Assembly: GCA_963975245.1 (NCBI GenBank)
Contig: CAXBFJ010000007.1
Span: forward strand, 186,001 to 250,000
Direction of reading: 5' to 3'
DNA length: 64,000 bases
DNA from: Panacagrimonas sp963975245
GTDB lineage: Bacteria > Pseudomonadota > Gammaproteobacteria > Nevskiales > Nevskiaceae
The position numbers and the translations under genes are program-made. The notes under the pieces were generated by a model. It saw only the letters and a list, made by a program, of their open reading frames with translations. It was not told where the DNA came from and searched no databases. Below, one piece after another: positions 1 through 8,053 of the stretch; within the stretch, counting starts at the first letter, position 1; each line of letters begins with the position of its first letter.

Positions 1-2
1 TC

Positions 3-584
3 GAGGATGCGGACTTTCTGAAGGCGCATGGCGTCGAGTCGGTGGACGCCCTTCGTGAGAAGAGCCGGGAGGCGCTCGACAGAGAATGCGCCAAGGCCGT
101 GCAGCGCAATCAGAAATCTCAGCTGATGGAGCAGATCTATCAGAACAACCAGATCGAAGTGCCCAAAGCCTTGATCGACGCCGAGTTGCCCGGCATGCGT
201 CAGCAAGCCGCGGCGCGCATGAACATGCAGAACGTGCCAGCGGAGAAGTTGGCAGAGATGATGCCAGCCGAGCTGTTTGCCGACGGCGCAAAGCGCAAAG
301 TCACGCTGGGCCTGATTCTGGGTGAAGTGATCAAGCTCAGGGAAATCAAGCTTGATCCAGCTAAGGTAGACGAAGCACTTGCCAAACTGGCAGGTGATTA
401 CGAGCAGCCCGAGCAGGTCATGAACTACTATCGGTCCAACCCTCAGATGCTGGAAGGACTGCACTCCATGGTGCTGGAAGATCAGGTTGTCGATAGCCTG
501 CTCGAAGGCGCCAAGAAGCTTGAAAAGACCATGACGCTTGAAGAGCTGCTGAATCCTCAGCCCAAGCCAAAGCCTGCCAGCTGA
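3..584 (+). CDS. tig: Trigger factor, C-terminal part (5' truncated by window edge)
   Basis: This is the carboxy-terminal roughly 193 residues of trigger factor, the ribosome-bound chaperone that also has prolyl isomerase activity. The open frame runs in from the window edge, so the ribosome-binding and isomerase domains are not visible. What remains is the helical, Glu/Lys-rich chaperone domain, with the family-typical segment 'IEVPKALIDAE' followed by a long helical stretch and a Pro/Lys tail. It stops 35 bases before clpP, the standard tig-clpP-clpX-lon order in Gammaproteobacteria, which supports the call. Identity is secure from family sequence plus context; the true start lies outside the window. 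Confidence 0.93.
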   Translation, partial: EDADFLKAHGVESVDALREKSREALDRECAKAVQRNQKSQLMEQIYQNNQIEVPKALIDAELPGMRQQAAARMNMQNVPAEKLAEMMPAELFADGAKRKVTLGLILGEVIKLREIKLDPAKVDEALAKLAGDYEQPEQVMNYYRSNPQMLEGLHSMVLEDQVVDSLLEGAKKLEKTMTLEELLNPQPKPKPAS

Positions 585-619
585 TCTACGATCCGGAACT
601 CAATCGAAACCTTAAAGCC

Positions 620-1246
620 ATGTCAGATATTCAAACGCGCGCCTCTACTCTGGTCCCCATGGTTGTCGAACAGACAGCCCGTGGCGAACGTGCCTTCGAT
701 ATTTACTCTCGCCTGCTCAAGGAGCGCGTGGTGTTCATCGTCGGCGGCATTGATGACTACATGGCCAACCTGATCGTCGCGCAGTTGTTGTTCCTGGAGT
801 CGGAAAACCCGGACAAGGACATTCATCTGTATATCAACTCTCCCGGCGGTGTCATCACCTCGGGTCTGTCGATCTACGACACCATGCAGTTCATCAAGCC
901 GGATGTGGCGACAATGTGCATTGGGCAGGCTTGTTCGATGGGGTCGTTCCTGCTCTCAGCTGGGGCCAAGGGCAAGCGATTCGCGCTCCCGAACTCGCGC
1001 ATCATGATCCATCAGCCCTCTGGCGGAGCCCAGGGCCAGGCCACGGACATTGAGATTCAGGCCCGGGAGATTCTGTACCTGCGCGAGCGTCTCAACCAAA
1101 TGTACGCCGATCACACTGGGCAGCCCCTGGAGAAAATTGCTCGGGACGTCGAGCGTGACTTCTTCATGAACGCAGAAGCGGCGAAAGAGTATGGTCTGAT
1201 CGATCAGATTCTGGACAAACGAAGCGCTCCGCCAGCCGCGTCCTAA
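620..1246 (+). CDS. clpP: ATP-dependent Clp protease proteolytic subunit ClpP
   Basis: ClpP is the serine peptidase that forms the tetradecameric degradation chamber of ClpXP and ClpAP. The 208-residue product has the expected length. The catalytic triad is visible: Ser at about residue 106 in 'GQACSMGSF', His at about 131 in 'MIHQPSGG', and Asp near 180 in 'ERDFFM'. The ATG at 620 follows the tig stop by 35 bases with no clear promoter between, so it is probably co-transcribed with tig. clpX, its unfoldase partner, begins 89 bases downstream. Confidence 0.98.
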   Translation: MSDIQTRASTLVPMVVEQTARGERAFDIYSRLLKERVVFIVGGIDDYMANLIVAQLLFLESENPDKDIHLYINSPGGVITSGLSIYDTMQFIKPDVATMCIGQACSMGSFLLSAGAKGKRFALPNSRIMIHQPSGGAQGQATDIEIQAREILYLRERLNQMYADHTGQPLEKIARDVERDFFMNAEAAKEYGLIDQILDKRSAPPAAS

Positions 1247-1335
1247 AAGCTGAAGAACGGCGTTTTGCCAACATGCTTGGGCATGCTATACAAGAGACAT
1301 ACGGCGCAACTTCGCCAGAACTGAAGGATTAGACC

Positions 1336-2613
1336 ATGAGCGCTGATTCGCGCAGCGGGACCCAGAACGGACGAGTGCTGTATTGCTCTTTCTGCGGCAA
1401 GTCCGAGCATGAAGTGCGAAAGCTGATTGCCGGACCTTCCGTCTACATTTGTGACGAATGTGTCGACCTTTGCAATGACATCATTCGCGAAGAGGTCCAC
1501 GCGAAACCGCAGACCAAGGGCTTGCCCAAACCGCAGGAGATCTGTGCGGTACTTGATGAATATGTCATTGGCCAGTCGCAGGCCAAGAAGGTGCTGTCAG
1601 TTGCGGTGTACAACCACTACAAGCGCCTGTCGGTTAAGGGCTCGCAAGATGGTGTTGAGCTCTCCAAGTCCAATATCCTGCTGATTGGCCCGACCGGATC
1701 GGGCAAGACGCTGTTGGCGGAAACGCTGGCCCGCTTGCTGGATGTGCCCTTTGCCATTGCCGATGCAACGACCCTGACCGAAGCCGGATACGTGGGTGAG
1801 GACGTCGAGAACATCATTCAGCGTCTGTTGCAGAAATGCGACTACGACATTGAGAAGGCGCAGCGCGGCATCGTCTACATTGATGAAATCGACAAGATCG
1901 CGCGCAAGTCGGAAAACCCTTCCATCACCCGCGATGTGTCGGGCGAAGGCGTGCAGCAAGCGCTGCTCAAGCTGATTGAGGGCACGATTGCACAGGTGCC
2001 TCCGCAAGGTGGCCGCAAGCATCCGCAACAAGAATTCCTACAGGTTGATACGGCGGGCATTCTGTTCATTTGCGGTGGTGCTTTTGCCGGGCTGGATCGC
2101 GTGGTCCAGGATCGCACTGAGAAGGCCGGCATTGGCTTCTCTGCTGACGTCAAATCCAAGACAGACTCGAAGAAGATCAATAAGTTGCTGTCCATCATCG
2201 AGCCGGACGATCTGGTGCGCTTCGGCCTGATTCCGGAGTTTGTGGGGCGTTTGCCCGTTGCTGCCGTCCTCAATGAGTTGGACGAAGCGGCATTGATCCA
2301 AATTCTCCAGGAACCCAAGAATGCGCTGATCAAGCAGTACGGCAAGCTCTTTGAGATGGAAGGCGTTCAGCTCGAGTTCCGGGAAGATGCCTTGCATGCG
2401 GTTGCCGTGAAAGCAAAGGAACGCAAAACCGGCGCGCGAGGGCTACGCACCATTCTTGAAAACATTCTCCTTGACGTGATGTACGACCTGCCTTCGATGC
2501 AGAATGTCAGCAAGGTTGTGGTGGACGATGCCGTTGTGCGTGGTGAATCCAAGCCTTTTGTCGTTTACGAGAATGCGGACAAGCCGCGCAGGGAAGCAAA
2601 AAATTCGGCCTGA
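1336..2613 (+). CDS. clpX: ATP-dependent Clp protease ATP-binding subunit ClpX
   Basis: ClpX is the AAA+ unfoldase that recognises substrates and feeds them into ClpP. The 425-residue product starts with the four-cysteine zinc-binding domain ('CSFCGK' about residues 17-22 and 'CDECVDLC' shortly after). It then has the Walker A 'GPTGSGKT' near residue 117, Walker B 'IVYIDEIDKI', and the pore and sensor segments of the family. An AAGGA ribosome site lies just before the ATG. A weak sigma70-like pair (TTTGCC at 1264-1269, TATACA at 1287-1292, spacing 17) could give clpX its own promoter, but the match is poor. Confidence 0.98.
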   Translation: MSADSRSGTQNGRVLYCSFCGKSEHEVRKLIAGPSVYICDECVDLCNDIIREEVHAKPQTKGLPKPQEICAVLDEYVIGQSQAKKVLSVAVYNHYKRLSVKGSQDGVELSKSNILLIGPTGSGKTLLAETLARLLDVPFAIADATTLTEAGYVGEDVENIIQRLLQKCDYDIEKAQRGIVYIDEIDKIARKSENPSITRDVSGEGVQQALLKLIEGTIAQVPPQGGRKHPQQEFLQVDTAGILFICGGAFAGLDRVVQDRTEKAGIGFSADVKSKTDSKKINKLLSIIEPDDLVRFGLIPEFVGRLPVAAVLNELDEAALIQILQEPKNALIKQYGKLFEMEGVQLEFREDALHAVAVKAKERKTGARGLRTILENILLDVMYDLPSMQNVSKVVVDDAVVRGESKPFVVYENADKPRREAKNSA

Positions 2614-2669
2614 AGCGGAATTGGAGACGATTCGCGCAGGGTGAAGTAGGGCGTATCTGCCGGGCCTGC

Positions 2670-2698
2670 CTTGAATCCGGGTGGGTTCGCCCTCATCT
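2670..2698 (+). promoter_or_regulatory. Candidate sigma32 (heat-shock) promoter of lon
   Basis: CTTGAA at 2670-2675 and CCTCATCT at 2691-2698 are separated by 15 bases. The established sigma32 consensus is CTTGAA, then 11-16 bases, then CCCCATnT; here only one specified -10 base differs. The predicted transcript start near 2706 leaves a leader of about 40 bases before the lon GTG. lon is a classic sigma32 regulon member, which supports the reading. Confidence 0.6.
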
Positions 2699-2744
2699 GC
2701 AATAATTGAAAGCGTGCCCAGCGCGCTCCAGACAGGATTCCACA

Positions 2745-5138
2745 GTGCCTTCAAATCCAGAAAAAATGACGCCCGTTCTTCCACTACGTGATGTGGTGGT
2801 GTACCCGCACATGGCGATTCCGCTGTTTGTGGGGCGCGAAAAGTCGATCAAGGCGCTGGCGGCAGGGATGCAGGATGACAAACGCATCCTGCTCGTTGCA
2901 CAGCGAACCGCGGATAATGATGACCCTGGTGCAGACGACATGTACGCCGTCGGCACGCTCTCCACCATTTTGCAGATGCTCAAGCTGCCAGATGGCACGG
3001 TAAAGGTTCTGGTGGAGGGGCAGCAGCGCGCGCTGATCCAGAACATGAATATGGACGGCGCATTTATTACTGCGCAGTGCACGCCGCTACCAGCGGATGA
3101 GCCCGATGACGGAAAAGAGATCGACGCGCTGAACCGATCGACTCTGGCCCAGTTCGAGCACTACGTGAAGCTCAATAAAAAGGTCCCTGCAGAGCTGTTG
3201 CCGTCACTGGCAAGCATGGATAACCCCGGCCGACTGGCAGACTCCATTGCGGCACACCTGAACCTGCGTTTGGAAGACAAGCAGCAGGTGCTTGAAATTG
3301 CCGACACCAAGTCTCGCCTGGAGCATGTGTACGCGCAGCTCGAGAGCGAAATTGATGTCCTGCAGATCGAAAAGAAGATCCGCGGACGCGTCAAGCAGCA
3401 GATGGAGAAGAATCAGCGCGAGTACTACCTCAACGAGCAGATGAAAGCGATTCAGAAGGAGCTCGGCGAGAACGAGGATGCTCCCAATGAAATCGAGGAG
3501 TACAGCAACAAGATTGAGAAAGGTGGATTGTCCAAGGAAGCCAAGGGCAAAGCGCGCGCTGAACTCAACAAGCTCAAGCAAATGCCGCCCATGTCGGCAG
3601 AGGCAACGGTCGTCCGCAATTACCTGGACTGGCTGACCAATGTGCCCTGGAAGAAATCGACCAAGGCCCGAATTGACCTCGCTGCGGCGCAAGCCAAGCT
3701 CGATGAAGATCACTATGGCCTGGATAAGGTCAAGGAGCGCATCGTCGAGTATCTCGCGGTCCTGAGCCGAGTGCGCAAGCTCAAGGGGCCGATTCTCTGC
3801 CTGGTGGGCCCCCCGGGCGTGGGCAAGACGTCTCTTGGCCGGTCCATTGCAGATGCGGTGAACCGCAAGTTTGTTCGGATGTCGCTGGGCGGGGTTCGTG
3901 ATGAGGCGGAAATCCGCGGCCATCGACGCACCTACATTGGCGCGATGCCGGGCAAGATTATCCAGAACATGTCCAAGGTCGGCGTGCGAAATCCGCTGTT
4001 CCTGCTCGACGAAATTGACAAGATGTCGATGGATTTTCGGGGCGATCCCTCGTCCGCGCTGCTTGAGGTCCTAGATCCCGAGCAGAATCACAACTTCAAC
4101 GACCATTATCTGGATGTCGACTTCGACTTGTCCGACGTTATGTTCGTGGCAACAGCCAATACGCTGAATATTCCAGGGCCGCTGCTCGATCGTATGGAAG
4201 TCATTCGTCTGGCCGGCTACACAGAGCCTGAGAAAATGGCAATTGCACGCCATTACCTGATTCCAAAGCAGCTCAAGAACAATGGCCTGAAGAAAGGAGA
4301 GCTGGAAATTCAGGACGGGGCCGTACAGGGCATCGTGCGCAATTACACGCGCGAAGCCGGTGTGCGTAATCTCGAACGCGAGATCAGTAAAGTCGCGCGC
4401 AAAGTAGTCAAGGAAATTCTGCTCAAGCCTGACTCCGATGAGATAAAGGTTGATGACAAGAATCTAAGTGACTATCTGGGCGTGCTGAAGTATCGCTTTG
4501 GTCGCGCAGAAGAGAAGAATCAGGTTGGGCAGGTGACAGGTCTTGCCTGGACAGAAGTCGGCGGCGAGCTACTCACCATCGAGGCTGCGTTGGCGACGGG
4601 TAAGGGCAAACTCTCGCAAACAGGATCGCTCGGAAATGTCATGCAGGAGTCCATCCAGGCCGCTTTGACTGTCGTCAGATCACGCGCAGAAGAGCTCGGC
4701 ATCGACGCTGAGTTCCACGCAAAGAACGATATTCACGTTCACGTGCCTGAAGGTGCAACACCCAAGGATGGCCCTTCTGCGGGTGTCGGGATGTGCACGG
4801 CATTGGTCTCAGCCCTGACCGGAATCCCAGTCAAGGCAGAGGTCGCCATGACCGGAGAGATCACTCTGCGTGGCGAGGTGCTGCCCATTGGCGGCCTTAA
4901 GGAAAAGCTTCTGGCCGCAAGTCGTGGAGGCATTCGAACGGTTCTGATTCCAGAGGAAAACATCAAGGATCTCGCGGACATTCCTCAAAGCGTTAAAGAT
5001 GAATTGAAGATTGAGCCGGTGCGCTGGATAGAAGATGTGCTGCGTCATGCTCTTGAACGAGCGCCGGAGCCAAGGCCTTCAGACAAACCCAAGACGGTAT
5101 CTGACGACAAGACCGTTGAAAGCAGCCGGCCACATTGA
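2745..5138 (+). CDS. lon: ATP-dependent protease La (Lon)
   Basis: Lon is the single-chain AAA+ serine protease that degrades misfolded and regulatory proteins. The order is an N-terminal substrate-binding domain starting 'MTPVLPLRDVVVYP', a coiled-coil (about residues 180-300), Walker A 'GPPGVGKTS' near 355, Walker B 'FLLDEIDKM', and the peptidase domain with catalytic Ser in 'KDGPSAGVGM' near 677 and Lys in 'VKAEVAMTGE' near 720. I chose the GTG at 2745 because AGGA sits about 7 bases upstream; it gives 797 residues, the usual length. An ATG at 2766 and an upstream TTG at 2706 are alternatives. The tail after 'RHALERAPEP' is polar and not conserved. Confidence 0.98.
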   Translation: MPSNPEKMTPVLPLRDVVVYPHMAIPLFVGREKSIKALAAGMQDDKRILLVAQRTADNDDPGADDMYAVGTLSTILQMLKLPDGTVKVLVEGQQRALIQNMNMDGAFITAQCTPLPADEPDDGKEIDALNRSTLAQFEHYVKLNKKVPAELLPSLASMDNPGRLADSIAAHLNLRLEDKQQVLEIADTKSRLEHVYAQLESEIDVLQIEKKIRGRVKQQMEKNQREYYLNEQMKAIQKELGENEDAPNEIEEYSNKIEKGGLSKEAKGKARAELNKLKQMPPMSAEATVVRNYLDWLTNVPWKKSTKARIDLAAAQAKLDEDHYGLDKVKERIVEYLAVLSRVRKLKGPILCLVGPPGVGKTSLGRSIADAVNRKFVRMSLGGVRDEAEIRGHRRTYIGAMPGKIIQNMSKVGVRNPLFLLDEIDKMSMDFRGDPSSALLEVLDPEQNHNFNDHYLDVDFDLSDVMFVATANTLNIPGPLLDRMEVIRLAGYTEPEKMAIARHYLIPKQLKNNGLKKGELEIQDGAVQGIVRNYTREAGVRNLEREISKVARKVVKEILLKPDSDEIKVDDKNLSDYLGVLKYRFGRAEEKNQVGQVTGLAWTEVGGELLTIEAALATGKGKLSQTGSLGNVMQESIQAALTVVRSRAEELGIDAEFHAKNDIHVHVPEGATPKDGPSAGVGMCTALVSALTGIPVKAEVAMTGEITLRGEVLPIGGLKEKLLAASRGGIRTVLIPEENIKDLADIPQSVKDELKIEPVRWIEDVLRHALERAPEPRPSDKPKTVSDDKTVESSRPH

Positions 5139-5185
5139 GCTGCCTGTCCGCTTGCAATAATCCGGCGTTCGTGCATCAGCATTAC

Positions 5186-5208
5186 GCCCATTTTCTGGGC
5201 AAAATTTT
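5186..5208 (+). terminator. Weak hairpin after lon
   Basis: GCCCA (5186-5190) and TGGGC (5196-5200) form a 5-bp stem with a TTTTC loop, followed by AAAATTTT. It sits 48 bases after the lon stop and just before the hupB promoter, where a terminator would be expected. The stem is short, so this is only a candidate. Confidence 0.3.
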
Positions 5209-5211
5209 CAA

Positions 5212-5241
5212 TTGACGCTGCTGAGAGCCCCTTGCTATAAA
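5212..5241 (+). promoter_or_regulatory. Sigma70-type promoter of hupB
   Basis: TTGACG (5212-5217) and TATAAA (5236-5241) are separated by 18 bases, matching the sigma70 consensus at five of six bases in each box. Transcription would begin near 5248, giving a leader of roughly 178 bases before the hupB ATG. Confidence 0.7.
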
Positions 5242-5425
5242 GCCGCCTCTGTCGCGACCGGCAACAAAATTTAACAAGCAGTTTCGCGACAAACCTTTGG
5301 TGCGACGCACGACATTTTTTGCAAATGAATGCGGCCATCACGAATAGCCGGACCTAAAGAACAAGTTGGCCGGAACAACGCCGGGATATTTACCACTGAT
5401 TCCTAATCGAGGGGACACACACCAT

Positions 5426-5698
5426 ATGAAGAAAGATGAGCTGATCAGCGCAGTTGCCGACAAGGCAGACATTTCCAAGGAAGCCGCTGGCCGTACACTC
5501 GACGCGTTTGTTTCGGTGTTGACCGATGCGCTCAAGGCTAATGACGAAGTCACCCTCGTGGGATTTGGCAAGTTCCTGGTGCGCGAAAGAGCTGCCAGAA
5601 CGGGCCGGAACCCCAAGACCGGAGAGGAGCTCAAAATCGCTGCGAGCAAAACTCCTTCATTTAAAGCTGGCAAGGCGCTCAAGGACGCTATAAACTAG
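5426..5698 (+). CDS. hupB: DNA-binding protein HU
   Basis: HU is the small nucleoid protein that bends and compacts DNA. The 90-residue product has the family length and order: helical dimerisation half ('MKKDELISAVADKADISK'), the turn 'VTLVGFGKF', and the DNA-binding arm with 'RTGRNPKTGEE' and the closing 'PSFKAGKALKDAIN'. The ATG at 5426 is chosen over an upstream in-frame start because GAGGGG lies correctly before it and HU proteins begin exactly here. Its place after lon is the conserved gammaproteobacterial order. The assignment to hupB rather than hupA rests on this location. Confidence 0.95.
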   Translation: MKKDELISAVADKADISKEAAGRTLDAFVSVLTDALKANDEVTLVGFGKFLVRERAARTGRNPKTGEELKIAASKTPSFKAGKALKDAIN

Positions 5699-5743
5699 CT
5701 GGCTCTGCGGGGCGCTTGATCGGTATATCCTTCTTTCGTCACG

Positions 5744-5819
5744 GGGTGCTTAGCTCAGCTGGTAGAGCGTCGCCCTTACAAGGCGAATGTCGGCGGTTCG
5801 AGCCCGTCAGCACCCACCA
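5744..5819 (+). tRNA. tRNA-Val (anticodon TAC)
   Basis: The cloverleaf is complete: acceptor stem GGGTGCT paired with AGCACCC, D arm 'GCTCAGCTGGTAGAGC', and anticodon stem TCGCC/GGCGA with loop CTTACAA, so the anticodon is TAC, reading GTA valine codons. The T arm carries 'GGTTCGAGCC', and CCA is encoded at 5817-5819. It lies 45 bases after hupB and 11 bases before a second tRNA; the pair is probably processed from one transcript. Confidence 0.97.
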
Positions 5820-5830
5820 GATTATTTATT

Positions 5831-5907
5831 GGAGCGGTAGTTCAGTTGGTTAGAATACCGGCCTGTCACGCCGGGGGTCGCGGGTTCGAGTCCCGTCCGC
5901 TCCGCCA
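5831..5907 (+). tRNA. tRNA-Asp (anticodon GTC)
   Basis: The acceptor stem GGAGCGG pairs with CCGCTCC. The D arm contains 'TTCAGTTGGTTAGAA', the anticodon loop CTGTCAC gives GTC for aspartate, and the T arm has 'GGTTCGAGTCC'. The discriminator is G5904, as expected for tRNA-Asp, and CCA is encoded at 5905-5907. A strong hairpin terminator follows. Confidence 0.97.
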
Positions 5908-5919
5908 ATATGTGGTTTC

Positions 5920-5953
5920 AAATGGGGCACCTCGCGGGGTGCCTCATTTGTTT
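5920..5953 (+). terminator. Intrinsic terminator after the tRNA pair
   Basis: Bases 5920-5931 pair with 5938-5949 in a 12-bp stem with one G-T wobble and a six-base loop. The stem ends in TTT and is followed by GTTT. It lies 13 bases after tRNA-Asp and separates the tRNA transcript from ppiD. Confidence 0.75.
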
Positions 5954-5986
5954 CTGCCATAAAAAGTTTTCAAGGTGATCTGAGCC

Positions 5987-7912
5987 ATGCTTCAAAACAT
6001 ACGTGATCGTCTGACTGGGCCTTTGGTCTGGTTCGTAGTGGGCCTGATCGGCATTCCATTCGCGTTCTGGGGCATCGGCACTTTCAACTTTGGCGGAGGC
6101 GACCCGGTTGTCGTCAAGGTCGGCGACCAGGACATTACCCAGAATCGATTCCAGCAAGCTTTCAATCAGCGCTACCAGCAATATCGAGCGCTGCTCGGCG
6201 ATGGCTTCCGAGCTGACTTGTTTGATGAAGGCCAGTTTCGCCGCCTGACCCTGGACGACATGATCCAGGACTCTGCAATGCGCCAGTTCGCAATCGAACA
6301 GGGCTACCGTGCCAGCGACCAGTCCGTGCGTGATCTTTTGCTTGAAATTCCGGCCTTCCAGAGTGATGGCAAGTTTTCCAAGGACACCTACCTGCAGGTC
6401 CTTCAGCGCCAGGGTATGACACCTGAGAGCTACGAGAGCCAGCTCAGGCAATCACTGGTCATTGATCAGCTACGTAATGCGATACAGACCTCTGCCTTCG
6501 TAACGGATGAGGAAGTCTGGCAGTCGTACCGCCTAGAGAAGCAAACGCGCAGTATTACGGCCGTTCCCGTTACGACCAAGAATTTTCGTGACAAGGCGGA
6601 GGTCAGCGACGAGCAAATCGCTGAGTTGTACGCAAGCGATAAGAAGAATTACATGTCGGCAGAACGGATGAAGGTCCGTTACATCGAGCTGGACCGCAAC
6701 AAGTTGCCGGAAATCGAGAAGCCTGACAGCGAAGTACTCAAAGTCCTGTACGACGCGGAGAAGGATGCGCGCTTCTCCTCCCCTGAAGAACGAAAAGCCC
6801 GGCATATTCTCATTGAGTTCGGTGACGACAAAGCTCAGTCCCGCAAGCTGGCGGAGGGCCTATCAGAACAGGCACGCGCCGGAACAGATTTTTCCGAATT
6901 GGCCAGCACACATTCGTCGGATCCTGGCTCAAAGGAAAAGGGCGGTGATCTGGGCTGGGTCAGAAAGGGCGTGATGGTGCCTGAATTCGAAGCGGCTTTG
7001 TTTGCCATGGAGTCCGGGAAAGTATCTGACCCGGTGGAGTCTGATTTTGGTTGGCACGTGATCCGTCTGGATGAAGTCCGCGAGCCATCGGTTCGCGCAT
7101 TCGAAGATGAAGCGGTTCAGGCTGAACTGCTCGACGTATTTCGTAATCGCGAGCGAGAAACGCATTTCAAGGAATTGTCTGATCAGCTTGAGTTGTTGGC
7201 GTTTGAAAACACCGAACTCGAACCTGTCGCAGAAAAGCTTGGACTGCAGGTGCAGACCAGCGATTGGTTCACGCGCGGTGAAGGGCAGGGAATTGCAACA
7301 ATCGAAGCAGTCCGATCAGCTGCATTTGCCCCTGAAGTCATTCAGTCGGGCGAAAACAGTAAGCCTATCGCCGCTAGCGCTGATGCGCTGGTCGTTGTTC
7401 ACAAGGAAGAACACGAAGCGGCGCGTCAGTTGCCATTGGAAGAAGTCATCGACGAGCTTCGCGAACGACTGGTCACGGAACAGGCCCGGCGGCTTGCAGG
7501 CGAAGCAGCGGCATCGATCGTTGCTGAGGTCAAGGCAGGAGCTAAGCTGACTGACATCGCGCAGAAGCGTGGGCTGGAAGTGCAGTTTTCCGGCGATGCG
7601 CAGCGTGGCCAGGCTGAGCTCGATGCATGGGTTGCGTCTGCTGTTTTTCGGATGCCGCGCCCTGATTCTGGAACCGTGGAAGTTCAGGCCCTGCAGAGCA
7701 GTGAAGGCGGCATGACTGTCGTAGCCTTGACGGCAGTCAATGATCCAGAGCGACCCGCCGAAGCAGATCGTGCTTTGGATAGCGCACGCGATCCCGTGAG
7801 AGACGGTGTGGCCGGTGCAGAATTTGCTGCTTATCAACAGGCGGTGGAAGATGCGGTCTCCGTGGAGATGGTCAACGCGCCAGAGCTGGAAGCCAATAAG
7901 CCGGAATTCTGA
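5987..7912 (+). CDS. ppiD: Periplasmic peptidyl-prolyl isomerase / folding factor PpiD
   Basis: PpiD is an inner-membrane-anchored periplasmic chaperone near the Sec translocon. The 641-residue protein opens with 'MLQNIRDRLTGP' and one transmembrane helix (about residues 13-32), followed by a SurA-like N-terminal chaperone domain. A parvulin domain comes next (about 265-365: 'KARHILIEFGDD', 'FSELASTHSSDPGSKEKGGDLGWV', 'FGWHVIRLDEV'). The C-terminal half is a helical, Gln/Glu-rich extension as in other PpiD proteins. E. coli PpiD is of similar length and also sits after lon-hupB. Whether the isomerase domain is active cannot be judged by eye. Confidence 0.94.
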   Translation: MLQNIRDRLTGPLVWFVVGLIGIPFAFWGIGTFNFGGGDPVVVKVGDQDITQNRFQQAFNQRYQQYRALLGDGFRADLFDEGQFRRLTLDDMIQDSAMRQFAIEQGYRASDQSVRDLLLEIPAFQSDGKFSKDTYLQVLQRQGMTPESYESQLRQSLVIDQLRNAIQTSAFVTDEEVWQSYRLEKQTRSITAVPVTTKNFRDKAEVSDEQIAELYASDKKNYMSAERMKVRYIELDRNKLPEIEKPDSEVLKVLYDAEKDARFSSPEERKARHILIEFGDDKAQSRKLAEGLSEQARAGTDFSELASTHSSDPGSKEKGGDLGWVRKGVMVPEFEAALFAMESGKVSDPVESDFGWHVIRLDEVREPSVRAFEDEAVQAELLDVFRNRERETHFKELSDQLELLAFENTELEPVAEKLGLQVQTSDWFTRGEGQGIATIEAVRSAAFAPEVIQSGENSKPIAASADALVVVHKEEHEAARQLPLEEVIDELRERLVTEQARRLAGEAAASIVAEVKAGAKLTDIAQKRGLEVQFSGDAQRGQAELDAWVASAVFRMPRPDSGTVEVQALQSSEGGMTVVALTAVNDPERPAEADRALDSARDPVRDGVAGAEFAAYQQAVEDAVSVEMVNAPELEANKPEF

Positions 7913-8053
7913 TCGTCTGTTGCCACCCTGAATTGCGTAGGGGCGTCGGCTCCCGTAACTTGAAGCCTCACGTGCAGCGCCGGTGAATGTGTCATTGTCC
8001 GGCTTGCCTCGTGGCTCGTGGCAATCAAGTGCATTGAGTTCGGAGTAACGCGA

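Noticed and set aside
5366..5425. A 20-residue N-terminal extension of HU
   Set aside because: HU proteins start at the MKKDEL-type sequence and the ribosome site is directly before the ATG at 5426.
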